This document shows, piece by piece, positions 16,306 to 25,040 of a stretch of DNA of 64,000 bases (within the stretch, counting starts at the first letter, position 1; each line of letters opens with the position of its first letter). A model generated the notes under the pieces. That model was not told the origin of the DNA. It searched no databases and was given only the letters and a program-made list of their open reading frames with translations. The position numbers were made by a program, and so were the translations under genes. This DNA is from an uncultured Pelagibacteraceae bacterium. GTDB taxonomy: Bacteria > Pseudomonadota > Alphaproteobacteria > Pelagibacterales > Pelagibacteraceae. The stretch is from contig CACJLN010000002.1 in assembly GCA_902594255.1 (NCBI GenBank), positions 62,001-126,000 of the forward strand, read 5' to 3'.

Positions 16306-17604
16306 ATGACTAAATTTTTAAATAAAATAAGTGTGCCACTTATTAGTTTAATTTTTTTATTAAACATGAGTAGTGCAGGATATGCAGATACAACTGTTTC
16401 TGCAGAAGTAGGGTTTATTTTTAATACTCTACTATTTTTAATGTGTGGATTCCTGGTCTTTTTTATGGCTTGTGGATTTGCAATGTTAGAGTCAGGTATG
16501 GTTACATCGAAAAGTGTATCTGTAATCTGCGCAAAAAATATAGGTTTAGTATCCATTGGAGCAATAATGTTCTGGTTAGTTGGATACAACCTAGCATATG
16601 GTATCCCAGAAGGAGGATACATTGGAAAATTTATCCCATGGAGCGACGGTAGTAAGATCGATACTGGTTATGCAGATGGATCAGATTGGTATTTCCAAAT
16701 GGTATTTTGTGTAACAACAGTATCAATTGTTTCTGGAACAATGGCTGAAAGAATTAAATTATGGCCATTCTTTTTATTTGCAGCAATTTTAGCTGGTGTT
16801 ATTTATCCGATTGTAATGGGTTGGCAATGGGGAGGCGGCTGGTTAGCTAAGGCTGGTTTTTCTGATTTTGCTGGTTCAACATTAGTTCACTCAACCGGTG
16901 GAGCAGCTGCTTTAGCTGGTGCAATAATTATAGGGCCTAGATTAGGTAGATTTACTAAATCTGGAGCTCCGGCACCACTTAAACCTTTTGCAGCATCGTC
17001 AATTCCATTAGTTACACTAGGTGTATTCATCCTATGGTTAGGTTGGTTTGGATTTAATGGTGGTTCACAATTAGCAATGGGAACTGCAAATGATGCAATA
17101 GCTGTATCAAAAATATTTATAAACACATTATTAGCTGGTGCAGGTGGTGTAATGGCCGCTGCAACTGTAACGAGGTTATCTGGTAAAACAGATGTAGTGC
17201 AGATGCTTAATGGATGTATTGGTGGCTTAGTTGCTATTACTGCAGAACCATTAATGCCTTCACCTTTTGCTTCAATTTTAATTGGTGCAGTAGGTGGTAT
17301 AATAGTTGTTTATGGTACTAAGATGTTGTTTGCTATGAAAATCGACGACGTAGTTGGAGCAATTCCTGCACACATGTTTGCAGGTATTTGGGGAACTTTA
17401 ATAGTTCCTGCTACAAACTCGGGTGCAAATTTTGGCACTCAGTTACTAGGTGTAATTTCAATAAATGCATTTGTATTTGTTGTCGCGTTTATAGTCTGGT
17501 CGATAATGAAAGCTACAATGGGTATCAGATTGAGTAAAGAAGCTGAACTGAAAGGAACTGATGTATCAGAGACTGGAGTTATAGCTTACTCAATTCGTGA
17601 CTAA
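16306..17604 (+). CDS. amtB: Ammonium transporter (Amt family)
   Basis: This 432-aa protein has a signal-peptide-like N terminus (ending in SSAGYA) followed by the Amt fold of about 11 membrane helices. Visible family motifs include FFMACGFAMLESGMV near residue 50, the DFAGSTLVHSTGG signature near 188 with the pore His, LGWFGFNGGS near 245, and DDVVGAIPAHMFAGIWGTL near 347 with the second pore His. It takes up ammonium and likely works with GlnK/GlnB, which are not present here. GGGAGG precedes the ATG by 7 nt. A palindrome upstream and a structured 3' region downstream may tie it to nitrogen control. Confidence 0.95.
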   Translation: MTKFLNKISVPLISLIFLLNMSSAGYADTTVSAEVGFIFNTLLFLMCGFLVFFMACGFAMLESGMVTSKSVSVICAKNIGLVSIGAIMFWLVGYNLAYGIPEGGYIGKFIPWSDGSKIDTGYADGSDWYFQMVFCVTTVSIVSGTMAERIKLWPFFLFAAILAGVIYPIVMGWQWGGGWLAKAGFSDFAGSTLVHSTGGAAALAGAIIIGPRLGRFTKSGAPAPLKPFAASSIPLVTLGVFILWLGWFGFNGGSQLAMGTANDAIAVSKIFINTLLAGAGGVMAAATVTRLSGKTDVVQMLNGCIGGLVAITAEPLMPSPFASILIGAVGGIIVVYGTKMLFAMKIDDVVGAIPAHMFAGIWGTLIVPATNSGANFGTQLLGVISINAFVFVVAFIVWSIMKATMGIRLSKEAELKGTDVSETGVIAYSIRD

Positions 17605-17624
17605 TTGTTAACAATAACAATTAC

Positions 17625-17672
17625 GGGGTTCTTCGCTCTCTGTATCTCCGCGATAACTCATCGGAGAACCCC
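17625..17672 (+). ncRNA. Structured 3' untranslated region of amtB
   Basis: GGGGTT and AACCCC arms enclose an inner hairpin (CTCCG / CGGAG), making a 48-nt bulged stem-loop 20 nt after the amtB stop. No T-run follows it, so it is not a simple terminator; a 14-nt TAGT repeat and a separate terminator follow. It may stabilise the mRNA end or be a small RNA. Function is unknown. Confidence 0.4.
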
Positions 17673-17685
17673 TTAAATCTCTCTC

Positions 17686-17699
17686 TAGTTAGTTAGTTA
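17686..17699. repeat. Short tandem repeat TAGT x3.5
   Basis: TAGTTAGTTAGTTA lies immediately before the terminator between amtB and the convergent glycosyltransferase gene. Confidence 0.7.
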
Positions 17700-17700
17700 A

Positions 17701-17730
17701 AAAAAGCCCCCTCCCCTAAGGGGGCTTTTT
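17701..17730. terminator. Bidirectional terminator between amtB and the glycosyltransferase gene
   Basis: A 9-bp GC-rich stem (AAAGCCCCC / GGGGGCTTT) with an 8-nt loop has T-runs on both sides, so it serves both convergent genes. The minus-strand gene's stop codon abuts it. Confidence 0.9.
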
Positions 17731-18697
17731 ATTTGTTGTCCTCCCATAATTTTTTATAGTCCAAGAAAGGAGATAAGCCGTAACTTGAATTAACGTTGGT
17801 TAAATGAAGAGATAGACTTTTGATTGGTGAAATACAAACCTCATTTTCATAAATTTCGTTAATATATTTTTCAAAAGGATCATGGCGATCTAAGCAAGTT
17901 TTGTAAAAATTTTCCCAATATTTATTCAGTAAATTTTTACTTAACATAAATGTACATAGGGTCTTATTAATTGTTCTCCAATGTCTATTGCTACCAATCA
18001 AAATATTTGTTTTTTCATCATTCATATAAAGATAAGGATAGTCTGCCGGGCACATAATTATGTCTTTTTTTACTTGTGAGGCTATTCTTTCATATGACGA
18101 AATCATTTCATCTAGCATTGTTTCAGAGTGAATATAATCATCCTCGATAAAAAAAATTAGATCATCACTTTGGTTTTTACCAATTTCAAAACTCTGGAGT
18201 AAGCTCGCTAAGTTAGAAAAAGTCTCTGTTTTTTCCTGTTTTTTAATTATGGATTTATATTTTTCATGGTCTAATGGAATAATTTCAATATTTTGATCTT
18301 GAATTAATTTTCTAATTTTATCTAAGTTATCTTTTTTTGATTGATCATCAACAATAATTGTCTTGATTTTTATAACAGGATATTTATTGCGACAAACGGT
18401 TATTGCTTTGATTAATGAATTAATAGATCTTATTGAGTACTCAATTTTTGGTTGCTCAAACAATCTTTTCTTTTTTTGATCCCATATTTCTATCACTGTA
18501 TTCATACGTAACACAATTAATAACGACTTAACTTTTTTTGTAATTTTAACATTTCCTAGAGGTAATATTATCGATTTTTGATTAATAACTGAAAGTTGAT
18601 CATTAAGTTCTTTTTCTAATGAAGGTGATACAAAATTATTTTGATCAATAATTTCGTAACCTAACAATCTTGCAAGTTTTATAAAAATTTTTTTCAT
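17729..18697 (-). CDS. Putative glycosyltransferase (GT-A fold)
   Basis: This 322-aa soluble protein has features of a GT-A glycosyltransferase: a central IKTIIVDDQS (about residue 115) typical of the nucleotide-binding half, and LIFFIEDDYIH (about 180), which resembles the acidic metal-binding motif. The last third (SNRHWRTINKTLCTFMLSK) looks like the acceptor region of uncharacterised family-2-like enzymes. The first 40 residues are not conserved in an obvious way. It stands alone between two divergent or convergent genes, so a pathway cannot be inferred beyond surface polysaccharide synthesis. It is not the same family as the GT17 gene. Confidence 0.65.
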   Translation of the reverse strand: MKKIFIKLARLLGYEIIDQNNFVSPSLEKELNDQLSVINQKSIILPLGNVKITKKVKSLLIVLRMNTVIEIWDQKKKRLFEQPKIEYSIRSINSLIKAITVCRNKYPVIKIKTIIVDDQSKKDNLDKIRKLIQDQNIEIIPLDHEKYKSIIKKQEKTETFSNLASLLQSFEIGKNQSDDLIFFIEDDYIHSETMLDEMISSYERIASQVKKDIIMCPADYPYLYMNDEKTNILIGSNRHWRTINKTLCTFMLSKNLLNKYWENFYKTCLDRHDPFEKYINEIYENEVCISPIKSLSLHLTNVNSSYGLSPFLDYKKLWEDNK

Positions 18698-18733
18698 AAA
18701 TATAAAATATATGGTATAGATATTTATCTGATT

Positions 18734-19117
18734 ATGACAATTAAATCATCTCAAACTCTTGTATCTGAAGCACTTAAAGAGATAAAAACTATTTCAACTG
18801 ATGAAGCTCATGAAATGTCAAACAATAACCAATGTAATTTAATTGATATTAGGGATATTAGAGAACTTGAAAAAGAGGGTAGGGTAGAAAATGCCAATCA
18901 TATCCCAAGGGGTATGCTTGAATTCTGGTTAGATCCTGACAGCATATATTTTAAAAAAGGAAAACTAGATTTAAATAAAGAAATGGTTTTATTTTGTGCT
19001 GGGGGTTTAAGATCTGCATTAGCAGCAAAATCATTAAAAGATATGGGTTTTAAAAAAGTTTCTCATATAGACGGTGGTTTTGGTGCAATCAAGCAAAGTA
19101 AATTTAAAATTGTTTAA
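18734..19117 (+). CDS. Rhodanese-like domain protein
   Basis: This 127-aa single-domain protein has the rhodanese layout: NLIDIRDIRELEKEGRV near residue 35, GHIPRG-like NHIPRGMLEF near 57, and the persulfide-forming active-site loop FCAGGLRSALAA with Cys at about residue 88. Such proteins carry sulfane sulfur or act as sulfurtransferases. No signal peptide is visible, so it is cytoplasmic. Its last 4 nt overlap the convergent isomerase gene. The physiological acceptor is unknown. Confidence 0.88.
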   Translation: MTIKSSQTLVSEALKEIKTISTDEAHEMSNNNQCNLIDIRDIRELEKEGRVENANHIPRGMLEFWLDPDSIYFKKGKLDLNKEMVLFCAGGLRSALAAKSLKDMGFKKVSHIDGGFGAIKQSKFKIV

Positions 19118-19698
19118 GAATTGTATTCATCTAAAGCATAATCAAGACGATCTTGTCCCCAAAAAATTTTGTTATTAACAACAAATGTTGGTGCACCAAA
19201 AATATCTTTTTCAAAGGCATTACTGGTTAGGTTTTTTAGCATTTCTTTAATATCATTTTTTTCAATATCATCTAGAAATTTTTTTTTATTTAAGTCTGAT
19301 TTTTTAATTATATTGTCAACAATTTCCTTATCAGAAATATCTAAATTATCTTTCCAATAAGCATCAAAACAATTTTCAAAGAATTTTTTTTTAAGATCTT
19401 TATCAACAACAAGATATCCCCTCATTAGATATAAAGAATTTATTGGAAATTTTAAATTCCATTTGAATTCAATATTATTTTTAACAGCAATTAATTCACA
19501 ATCACTTTTCATATTTTTTAGTTTGCGTTCATTAAAAGCAGGTGGAGTTATCTTTCCAAGGTTATGTAGACCTCCAAGCAATATAGGCTTATAATTAATA
19601 TTAAGTATGTTATCTTTATTTAATGAACTTAATCTCTTATAAGCTAAATAAGAATATGGACTTATAAAATCAAAATAAAAATCCAAATTTTTAGTCAT
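19114..19698 (-). CDS. 2-hydroxychromene-2-carboxylate isomerase / DsbA-family (kappa GST-like) protein
   Basis: This 194-aa thioredoxin-fold protein begins with the typical DFYFDFISPYSYLAYKRL, in which the Ser replaces the CxxC of DsbA, as in HCCA isomerases and kappa-class glutathione transferases. The helical insert and the end FGAPTFVVNNKIFWGQDRLDYAL also match. These enzymes use glutathione to isomerise or conjugate aromatic or other electrophilic compounds; the substrate here is unknown. The gene overlaps the upstream ABA4-like gene by 8 nt, so the pair is likely co-transcribed. Confidence 0.87.
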   Translation of the reverse strand: MTKNLDFYFDFISPYSYLAYKRLSSLNKDNILNINYKPILLGGLHNLGKITPPAFNERKLKNMKSDCELIAVKNNIEFKWNLKFPINSLYLMRGYLVVDKDLKKKFFENCFDAYWKDNLDISDKEIVDNIIKKSDLNKKKFLDDIEKNDIKEMLKNLTSNAFEKDIFGAPTFVVNNKIFWGQDRLDYALDEYNS

Positions 19699-20164
19699 AT
19701 AAACTGATGCTTTTTGCGTGAAATATTCTAATCAACCAATAAATAAATAAACCTAATGGCCCTATTAAATATGTAGTTAATAGAGGAAAAATCATCAATA
19801 TTTTATTAATAGAAAATTTCTGTGAGTCTTTAACAATCCAACCACCTGTAAAGAGATTGATACAAATAAAATGTGTCCAAAACATCATGAGAAAAGTTTT
19901 ATCAGAAAATAAGTCGGATATATTATCTATACTTAGATAAAGACTAAAATTATTATTAAAAGGATAAGTATTTAAATAAGCTTTATATAGAATAAAAATA
20001 TAAACTCCAGTTAAAATAAAAATTGGAAAAATTGAGGTTACAAAATACCTACAAAAATAAGATTGAGGAAAAAAAATTAACACTAACCAAAAGGGCAAAA
20101 CTCCTAAATTTACCCAATAATAAAGCATTTCAACTGTAAAATAAGTATAAATTTGTTCGATCAT
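19691..20164 (-). CDS. ABA4-like (DUF4281) membrane protein
   Basis: This 157-aa protein has four predicted membrane segments and DUF4281 features: an N-terminal NLGVLPFWLVLIFFP, a middle TFLMMFWTHFICINLFTGGWIV, and a C-terminal YLIGPLGLFIYWLIR. The plant relative ABA4 is needed for neoxanthin (carotenoid) formation; bacterial members are uncharacterised. It overlaps the HCCA-isomerase-like gene. A link to carotenoid or retinal chemistry in a proteorhodopsin-carrying lineage is possible, but nothing in the window proves it. Confidence 0.75.
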   Translation of the reverse strand: MIEQIYTYFTVEMLYYWVNLGVLPFWLVLIFFPQSYFCRYFVTSIFPIFILTGVYIFILYKAYLNTYPFNNNFSLYLSIDNISDLFSDKTFLMMFWTHFICINLFTGGWIVKDSQKFSINKILMIFPLLTTYLIGPLGLFIYWLIRIFHAKSISLYD

Positions 20165-20192
20165 TTACAATTATATTATATTAAATCTTTTG

Positions 20193-20756
20193 ATGATTCC
20201 CATAAGAAATAAAAAAAAAACTCTTCAGGTAACTGTTGAGGAAATGAGAAATTTTGCATTCGCTTATGTTGAAAAATATGCACCATCAAAACAGCAGCTT
20301 AAAACATACTTATTAAAGAAATATTTAAAGATTTCTGTACCGAACGTAAAAAAACAAGATGTTAATAATTTAATCGATATCGTTTTGTCGGATTTAGAAA
20401 AGAACAGATTTATTAATGACAAATTTTATTCTGAAACTAAAGCTAAGAGTATGATTCGACGAGGAAATTCATTAAATAAAATAAGAAGTTATTTAATAGG
20501 CAAAGGTATAGAAGATAATTTTATTAAAGAAACAGTAAATAAAATTCAAGATGAGAATTCAGATCAAGATTTTTTTTCAGCAATCAAAGTTTGTAAAAAA
20601 AAAAGAATAGGACCAGCTAGAATAGATGATAATAGACCTTTATTTTATAAAAAAGATATTTCTTTATTAGCAAGGAATGGCTTTGATTTTGAAACTTCAA
20701 AAAAGGTGATGGACTTAAAAAAAGAAGATTATCTAAAAATTACAAAATTACTTTAA
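20193..20756 (+). CDS. recX: RecX-family regulatory protein
   Basis: This protein of about 187 aa is built of three-helix repeats like RecX, which binds and modulates RecA filaments. Visible patterns are FAFAYVEKYAPSKQQLKTYLLKK near residue 22, a second repeat RFINDKFYSETKAKSMIRRGNSLNKIRSYLIGKGI, and a third KDISLLARNGFDFETSKKVM. The track uses TTG 20190; ATG 20193, the next codon, is preferred. recA is not adjacent. The 3' end overlaps a 47-aa ORF on the other strand by 9 nt. Confidence 0.85.
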   Translation: MIPIRNKKKTLQVTVEEMRNFAFAYVEKYAPSKQQLKTYLLKKYLKISVPNVKKQDVNNLIDIVLSDLEKNRFINDKFYSETKAKSMIRRGNSLNKIRSYLIGKGIEDNFIKETVNKIQDENSDQDFFSAIKVCKKKRIGPARIDDNRPLFYKKDISLLARNGFDFETSKKVMDLKKEDYLKITKLL

Positions 20757-20891
20757 CTTTTTATTTTTTTCGATTTTTACCAAGTTGTCAATTTTATTTT
20801 TAATATAATTTTTGACAAAAACAAATACTAATAATCCGAAAATTGAGACTGATACTAAAATGATAAGTATAATTCTTAATTGATCATCCAT
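20748..20891 (-). CDS. 47-aa single-segment membrane protein coupled to cysQ
   Basis: This hand-translated ORF starts on the overlapping TAATG of the cysQ stop, a sign of coupled translation. One hydrophobic segment (IILIILVSVSIFGLLVFVFV) is followed by a lysine-rich tail, so it would be a small inner-membrane protein with a basic cytoplasmic end. No family is recognised. The overlap with cysQ is the main reason to believe in it. Confidence 0.5.
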   Translation of the reverse strand: MDDQLRIILIILVSVSIFGLLVFVFVKNYIKNKIDNLVKIEKNKKLK

Positions 20892-21664
20892 TATAAAATT
20901 CCTTTACTTTTTAAAATTAAACTTGGATTTTTAAAATCTTCTTTACCATACAAAATCTCATTACCATTAAAATCAGTAACGTTTCCCCCTGTATGCTTTA
21001 GAATTGCGTGACCTGCTGCTATATCCCACTCACAAGCTCTAGGCTCTGCAACATACCCATCAAATTCACCAGCAGCTATCACACAAAATTTTAAAGAACT
21101 TTTCATTCTTACATATTTTTTAACATTTAATTCTTTATGAATTTTCTCTATTTCTGGTTTTATTTTATTAGAATAAGAAACAAATTTAATTTCATTTTTA
21201 TTAAAATTTTTTTTTCCATTAAGTTTAACAGGTTTTCCATTAATTAATTCAAATGCATAATTCATCCCATAAGAGTAAAACATTCTATTTTTTGCAGGCG
21301 CATAAATTAATCCAGCTACTGGCCTTTTATCAATTATTAAACCAGCGTTAATAGTAAATTCATCTTTATTATTTATATAATCATAAGTTCCATCTATTGG
21401 ATCTATTAACCAAAAATTTTTAAGGCTTTTTATTGATTTATTATCTGATGTTTCTTCAGAAATTATAGGAATATCTGGAGTAAGTTTTGATATTTTTTGA
21501 GATATAATTTTATTTACTTCTAAGTCACCATTGCTAACAGGAGTATTATCTAATTTTGTTTCTTTGGTTAATCCCTTATTCCTTAGATCTAAGGAGATCT
21601 TTCCTGCGTTCAAGAATGTATCAACTAAATTTTCCACAACAACTTTGATATTAATTTTTGTCAT
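20891..21664 (-). CDS. cysQ: 3'(2'),5'-bisphosphate nucleotidase / inositol monophosphatase family (CysQ)
   Basis: This 257-aa, Mg-dependent, Li-sensitive-type phosphatase fits CysQ, which removes the 3' phosphate of PAP or PAPS and is tied to sulfur metabolism. Metal-binding motifs are IISEET near residue 74, FWLIDPIDGTYDYIN near 88, and CEWDIAAGHAILKHTGG near 210. It overlaps the 3' end of the small DUF3553 gene by 14 nt and is followed by a coupled 47-aa ORF. Inositol monophosphatase activity cannot be excluded. Confidence 0.87.
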   Translation of the reverse strand: MTKINIKVVVENLVDTFLNAGKISLDLRNKGLTKETKLDNTPVSNGDLEVNKIISQKISKLTPDIPIISEETSDNKSIKSLKNFWLIDPIDGTYDYINNKDEFTINAGLIIDKRPVAGLIYAPAKNRMFYSYGMNYAFELINGKPVKLNGKKNFNKNEIKFVSYSNKIKPEIEKIHKELNVKKYVRMKSSLKFCVIAAGEFDGYVAEPRACEWDIAAGHAILKHTGGNVTDFNGNEILYGKEDFKNPSLILKSKGIL

Positions 21665-21827
21665 TTATTTTTTTTAATTCTATATTTTCAGCATTAATAA
21701 CTTTTTTTCCAACATTCTCAAAATTGACTGTTATTTTATCTTTAATAATTGACTGGACCTGACCGATACCCCAGTCTTTATTGTGTGGATTGAAAACTTT
21801 GTCACCTGGTTCAAAATCATAAATCAT
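21651..21827 (-). CDS. DUF3553 small protein
   Basis: This 58-aa ORF was found by hand translation upstream of and overlapping cysQ. The sequence [20 protein letters not shown], followed by [11 protein letters not shown], matches the DUF3553 pattern: a short, SH3-like beta protein common in alphaproteobacteria, often beside nucleotide or repair genes. Function is unknown. It is divergent from mnmA with only 41 nt between the start codons. Confidence 0.75.
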   Translation of the reverse strand: MIYDFEPGDKVFNPHNKDWGIGQVQSIIKDKITVNFENVGKKVINAENIELKKINDKN

Positions 21828-21868
21828 TTAATTTAATTTATATTAGAAATGAGTATAAATACCACCAA

Positions 21869-22987
21869 ATGTATAATGAATTAAATTCTATAGGATTAGA
21901 TAAAAAACCTTCAGATACAACTGTGGTTGTCGCTATGTCGGGTGGAGTAGATTCATCTACTGTCGCAGGTATGATGAAAAATGAAGGATATAAAATAATT
22001 GGAATTACTTTAAAACTTTATGACGATGGAAAAGACGTTGCGTCCTCAAAGCAATGTTGTTCAGGTCAAGATATCATGGATGCAAAAAGAGTTGCCAATA
22101 AATTAGGAATCGAACATAAAATTCTTTATTATCAAAATAAGTTTAAACAAGGAGTTATAGATAATTTTGTTGATAGTTATTTAAAAGGTGAAACACCCAT
22201 TCCATGTGTTCAATGCAATCAAACAGTAAAATTTAAAGATTTATTTGAAGTATCTAAGGATTTAAAAGCCGATGCAATGATCACAGGTCATTATGTTAAA
22301 AGTGTTACATCAGGAAATGAAACAAATATGTATAGAGCTGTAGATGAGAATAGAGATCAAAGCTATTTTTTATTCAACACTACTAAAGATCAGTTAAACT
22401 ATCTTAGATTTCCACTTGGTGGCATGCTAAAAGATGAAACTAGGAAGATAGCGAAGCAATTAGATCTAAACGTTTCGGATAAACCTGACAGTCAAGATAT
22501 CTGCTTTGTACCTAACGGAGATTATGCATCAGTTATCCAAAAATTTAAGCCAGAGGCTTATAAAAAAGGGAATATTAAGGATCTGAATGGAAAAGTGATC
22601 GGTGTGCATGATGGTATAGTCAATTTTACTATTGGGCAAAGAAAAGGAATAAAAGTTGCTGACAAAGACCCTTTATACGTTCTTAAAATTAATGCAGATA
22701 AAAATGAAATTATAGTTGGACCTAAAGACAAATTAGGAAAGAAAAAAATTTACTTAAATAATTTAAATTTATTGGCTAACAAAAATGAATTTAAAGATGA
22801 AATTTTAGTAAAGGTAAGATCAACTGGAAAGCTTCTTAATGCAAAAATTTCCTTTAAAGATTTAGAAAAAGCTGAAGTAAATCTTAAAATTTCTGAAGAT
22901 GGAATTTCTCCTGGTCAAGCTTGTGTTTTTTATAAAAAAGATAACTTTGGATATAAAGTTTTAGGTGGTGGCTGGATTACAAATTAA
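21869..22987 (+). CDS. mnmA: tRNA-specific 2-thiouridylase
   Basis: This 372-aa ATP-pyrophosphatase makes 2-thiouridine at the wobble base of tRNA-Lys, -Glu and -Gln. The PP-loop [15 protein letters not shown] is at about residue 24. The first catalytic Cys is in [12 protein letters not shown] near 108, and the second is in [14 protein letters not shown] near 207. The C-terminal beta domain ends with [12 protein letters not shown]. Length is standard. Its end overlaps the convergent membrane-protein gene by 11 nt. Confidence 0.95.
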   Translation: MYNELNSIGLDKKPSDTTVVVAMSGGVDSSTVAGMMKNEGYKIIGITLKLYDDGKDVASSKQCCSGQDIMDAKRVANKLGIEHKILYYQNKFKQGVIDNFVDSYLKGETPIPCVQCNQTVKFKDLFEVSKDLKADAMITGHYVKSVTSGNETNMYRAVDENRDQSYFLFNTTKDQLNYLRFPLGGMLKDETRKIAKQLDLNVSDKPDSQDICFVPNGDYASVIQKFKPEAYKKGNIKDLNGKVIGVHDGIVNFTIGQRKGIKVADKDPLYVLKINADKNEIIVGPKDKLGKKKIYLNNLNLLANKNEFKDEILVKVRSTGKLLNAKISFKDLEKAEVNLKISEDGISPGQACVFYKKDNFGYKVLGGGWITN

Positions 22988-23690
22988 TTTTTTTCCACAT
23001 AAAAAAAGTAAACAAATAAAAGGTTATAACACCAATGAAATAATCCCATTCTAATGCATGTTTAAAAAATTTTAAATTAAAACCCATAAAGTCATTTCCT
23101 GGCAAGCTTATAATAGGGATACTTATTGCTGCTACAACTATCAAAATTGATACTAGAACTAACTTAGCTTTTAAAAAATTTGGGTTGATAAGATCTATTA
23201 TTTTATTTTTAAAAGAGTACAAAATTATAACTAAATATGTTTGTGCAACTATTTCAAAAATTATAAATGATAACATAATTACCCGTCTGAATAATTTATA
23301 TAGATCATAGTCAAATTTTACCCCTAAAAAAATTGAGTGAACAGTTAGAGCTATCGCTGATGCTACACCAAAAAAAATTATTTTTTTAATATGTTTATGT
23401 TCCCCGCCAACTTTCAGTAAAATCTCTCTGTTTAGATACCAATATCGGATTAATAAATACGAGGTTAAAAACATAGCAGGTTTAAAAATAAGATAAGTAG
23501 GAAATACTCTAGCTGTCCTGCTTATAGAAGCACCACCATCAATATATGGAAATGTGTTATGAATTATGTCTGCTCGATTAGGAAATAAACCATGAAATTG
23601 GGTTATCAATATTAAGCAAGTGTTTACCGCTACAAAAGGAACTATAAATATCCAAATACTCATGGATTTAACTTTTTTTATCTGTTCCAT
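22977..23690 (-). CDS. Hypothetical polytopic membrane protein (possible Frag1/DRAM/Sfk1 family)
   Basis: This 237-aa protein has about six membrane segments. An extracytoplasmic-like loop with [18 protein letters not shown] follows the first segment, and [16 protein letters not shown] lies near the end; both recall the Frag1/DRAM/Sfk1 (PGAP2-like) fold, but this family call is tentative. The gene follows a 27-aa basic ORF by 9 nt on the same strand and converges on mnmA. No function can be given. Confidence 0.55.
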   Translation of the reverse strand: MEQIKKVKSMSIWIFIVPFVAVNTCLILITQFHGLFPNRADIIHNTFPYIDGGASISRTARVFPTYLIFKPAMFLTSYLLIRYWYLNREILLKVGGEHKHIKKIIFFGVASAIALTVHSIFLGVKFDYDLYKLFRRVIMLSFIIFEIVAQTYLVIILYSFKNKIIDLINPNFLKAKLVLVSILIVVAAISIPIISLPGNDFMGFNLKFFKHALEWDYFIGVITFYLFTFFMWKKINL

Positions 23691-23698
23691 TAGAAAAA

Positions 23699-23782
23699 CT
23701 ATTTTTTTTTGTTTTTCTTTCTGGCTCGTCTTTTTTTTGAGCCCATTTTTCTCCGGCCTCTATGCTTTTTTGGATATCCCAT
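23699..23782 (-). CDS. 27-aa very basic small protein
   Basis: This hand-translated ORF has a good Shine-Dalgarno (AAGGAA, 5 nt before the ATG) and an upstream TATAAC-like -10. More than half of the 27 residues are Lys or Arg (MGYPKKHRGRRKMG, then KKRRARKKNKKK). The size and composition recall tiny ribosome-associated proteins such as bTHX or the bS22/AURKAIP1-type group, but I cannot show homology. It could equally be another nucleic-acid-binding peptide. Confidence 0.6.
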   Translation of the reverse strand: MGYPKKHRGRRKMGSKKRRARKKNKKK

Positions 23783-23858
23783 TATTTCCTTTAGTTATAA
23801 TTTAATTGAAATTATGTCAGGGATATAGCATTGTCTTTTATAGTTATCAATTTTTTTT

Positions 23859-25034
23859 ATGTCTAAATCTTTCAAGACTTTTTTAAAGCACACAGCTAAA
23901 GATTTTCATAATCAATCTGTCAATCCGCCAGTAGTAAGAGCATCTACAATTATATTTAAGTCTATGCAGCATTTAAGAAAAACTCAGGTTAAAGCACAAA
24001 AAAATCCTATTGGTGGACATTATGATTATGGAAGACAAGGAACTTCCACAACTTATATATTACAAAAAATTTTAACAAAACTTGAGGAAAGCTATCATGT
24101 TTTCACTACACCAACTGGTTTTGGCTCTGTTTTTTTAGCAATTTTTAGTGTTGTAAGACCTGGAGATGAAATGTTGGTTGCAGACCCAGTTTATAGTCCA
24201 ACAAGAATTTTAACAGAAAATTATTTAAAAGAATTTAATATTCATACAACTTTTTATGATCCTAGAAATTTAAAGACTTTAGAAAAATCCATTACAAAAA
24301 AAACTAAACTGATTTTTGTTGAAAATCCAGGTAGCAACACATTTGAATTTCAGGATTTAAAAAAAATAATCTCAGTTGCAAAAAGAAAAAAAATTTTCAC
24401 AGCTATTGATAATACTTGGGCTACACCATATTTTTTTAAACCAATTAAAATTGGTTTTGATATGTCAATTGTTTCTGCAACCAAGTATTATTCTGGACAC
24501 TCTGATGTCATGGGTGGTAGTTTAGCAGTTAATAAAAAGGTTTTTAATAAAGTAAAATTAGCAGAAAAAATTACTGGTTTGAGACTAGGACCTGATGATG
24601 CATATTTAATTACTAGAGGGCTTAGAACATTAGATGTGCGACTTGATAGACACAGCGATAATGCTAAAAAAGTTGCATCTTTTCTAGATAAAAATAAAAA
24701 AATTGAACTGCTTTATCCTTATAAAAAAAATTCATTGAATTATAAAATGTGGAAAAAATATTATTCAGGAGCTTCAGGTTTAATGGGATTAAAAATTAAA
24801 ACAAAAAACTCAAATTCTGTAACAAAATTCGTGAACTCCCTAAGATTGTTTGGCTATGGATATAGTTGGGGTGGTTTTGAAAGTTTAGCTTTACATCAAG
24901 AATCTAGAGAAACAGGGAATAGGAAATATATGAGCCTAGAAAAGAACAAGCATTTAGTAAGACTTCATATAGGTCTAGAAGATCCTAGTGACCTTATTGC
25001 TGATTTAAAACAAGCTCTTAGACATTTAAAATAA
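23859..25034 (+). CDS. metC: Cystathionine beta-lyase (Cys/Met metabolism PLP enzyme)
   Basis: This 391-aa PLP-dependent trans-sulfuration enzyme has the PLP-phosphate-contact region YDYGRQGTSTTYILQ near residue 50, VENPGSNTFEFQDL near 153, AIDNTWATPYFFKP near 180, and the PLP-Lys motif SIVSATKYYSGHSDVMGG near 205. The end GYGYSWGGFESLA matches the MetC branch, which splits cystathionine to homocysteine, pyruvate and ammonia. No SAM riboswitch is apparent in the 76 nt upstream. A small MFS transporter gene follows after 6 nt. Confidence 0.9.
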   Translation: MSKSFKTFLKHTAKDFHNQSVNPPVVRASTIIFKSMQHLRKTQVKAQKNPIGGHYDYGRQGTSTTYILQKILTKLEESYHVFTTPTGFGSVFLAIFSVVRPGDEMLVADPVYSPTRILTENYLKEFNIHTTFYDPRNLKTLEKSITKKTKLIFVENPGSNTFEFQDLKKIISVAKRKKIFTAIDNTWATPYFFKPIKIGFDMSIVSATKYYSGHSDVMGGSLAVNKKVFNKVKLAEKITGLRLGPDDAYLITRGLRTLDVRLDRHSDNAKKVASFLDKNKKIELLYPYKKNSLNYKMWKKYYSGASGLMGLKIKTKNSNSVTKFVNSLRLFGYGYSWGGFESLALHQESRETGNRKYMSLEKNKHLVRLHIGLEDPSDLIADLKQALRHLK

Positions 25035-25040
25035 ATTTCA

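Noticed and set aside
16185-16622. 145-aa minus-strand ORF across the amtB start
   Set aside because: It lies antisense to amtB, covers the HU terminator and palindrome, and has no protein-like features; it is a shadow ORF.
23783-23858. SAM-type riboswitch before metC
   Set aside because: The 76-nt interval shows no SAM-II/SAM-V-like pairing or conserved core; none could be supported.
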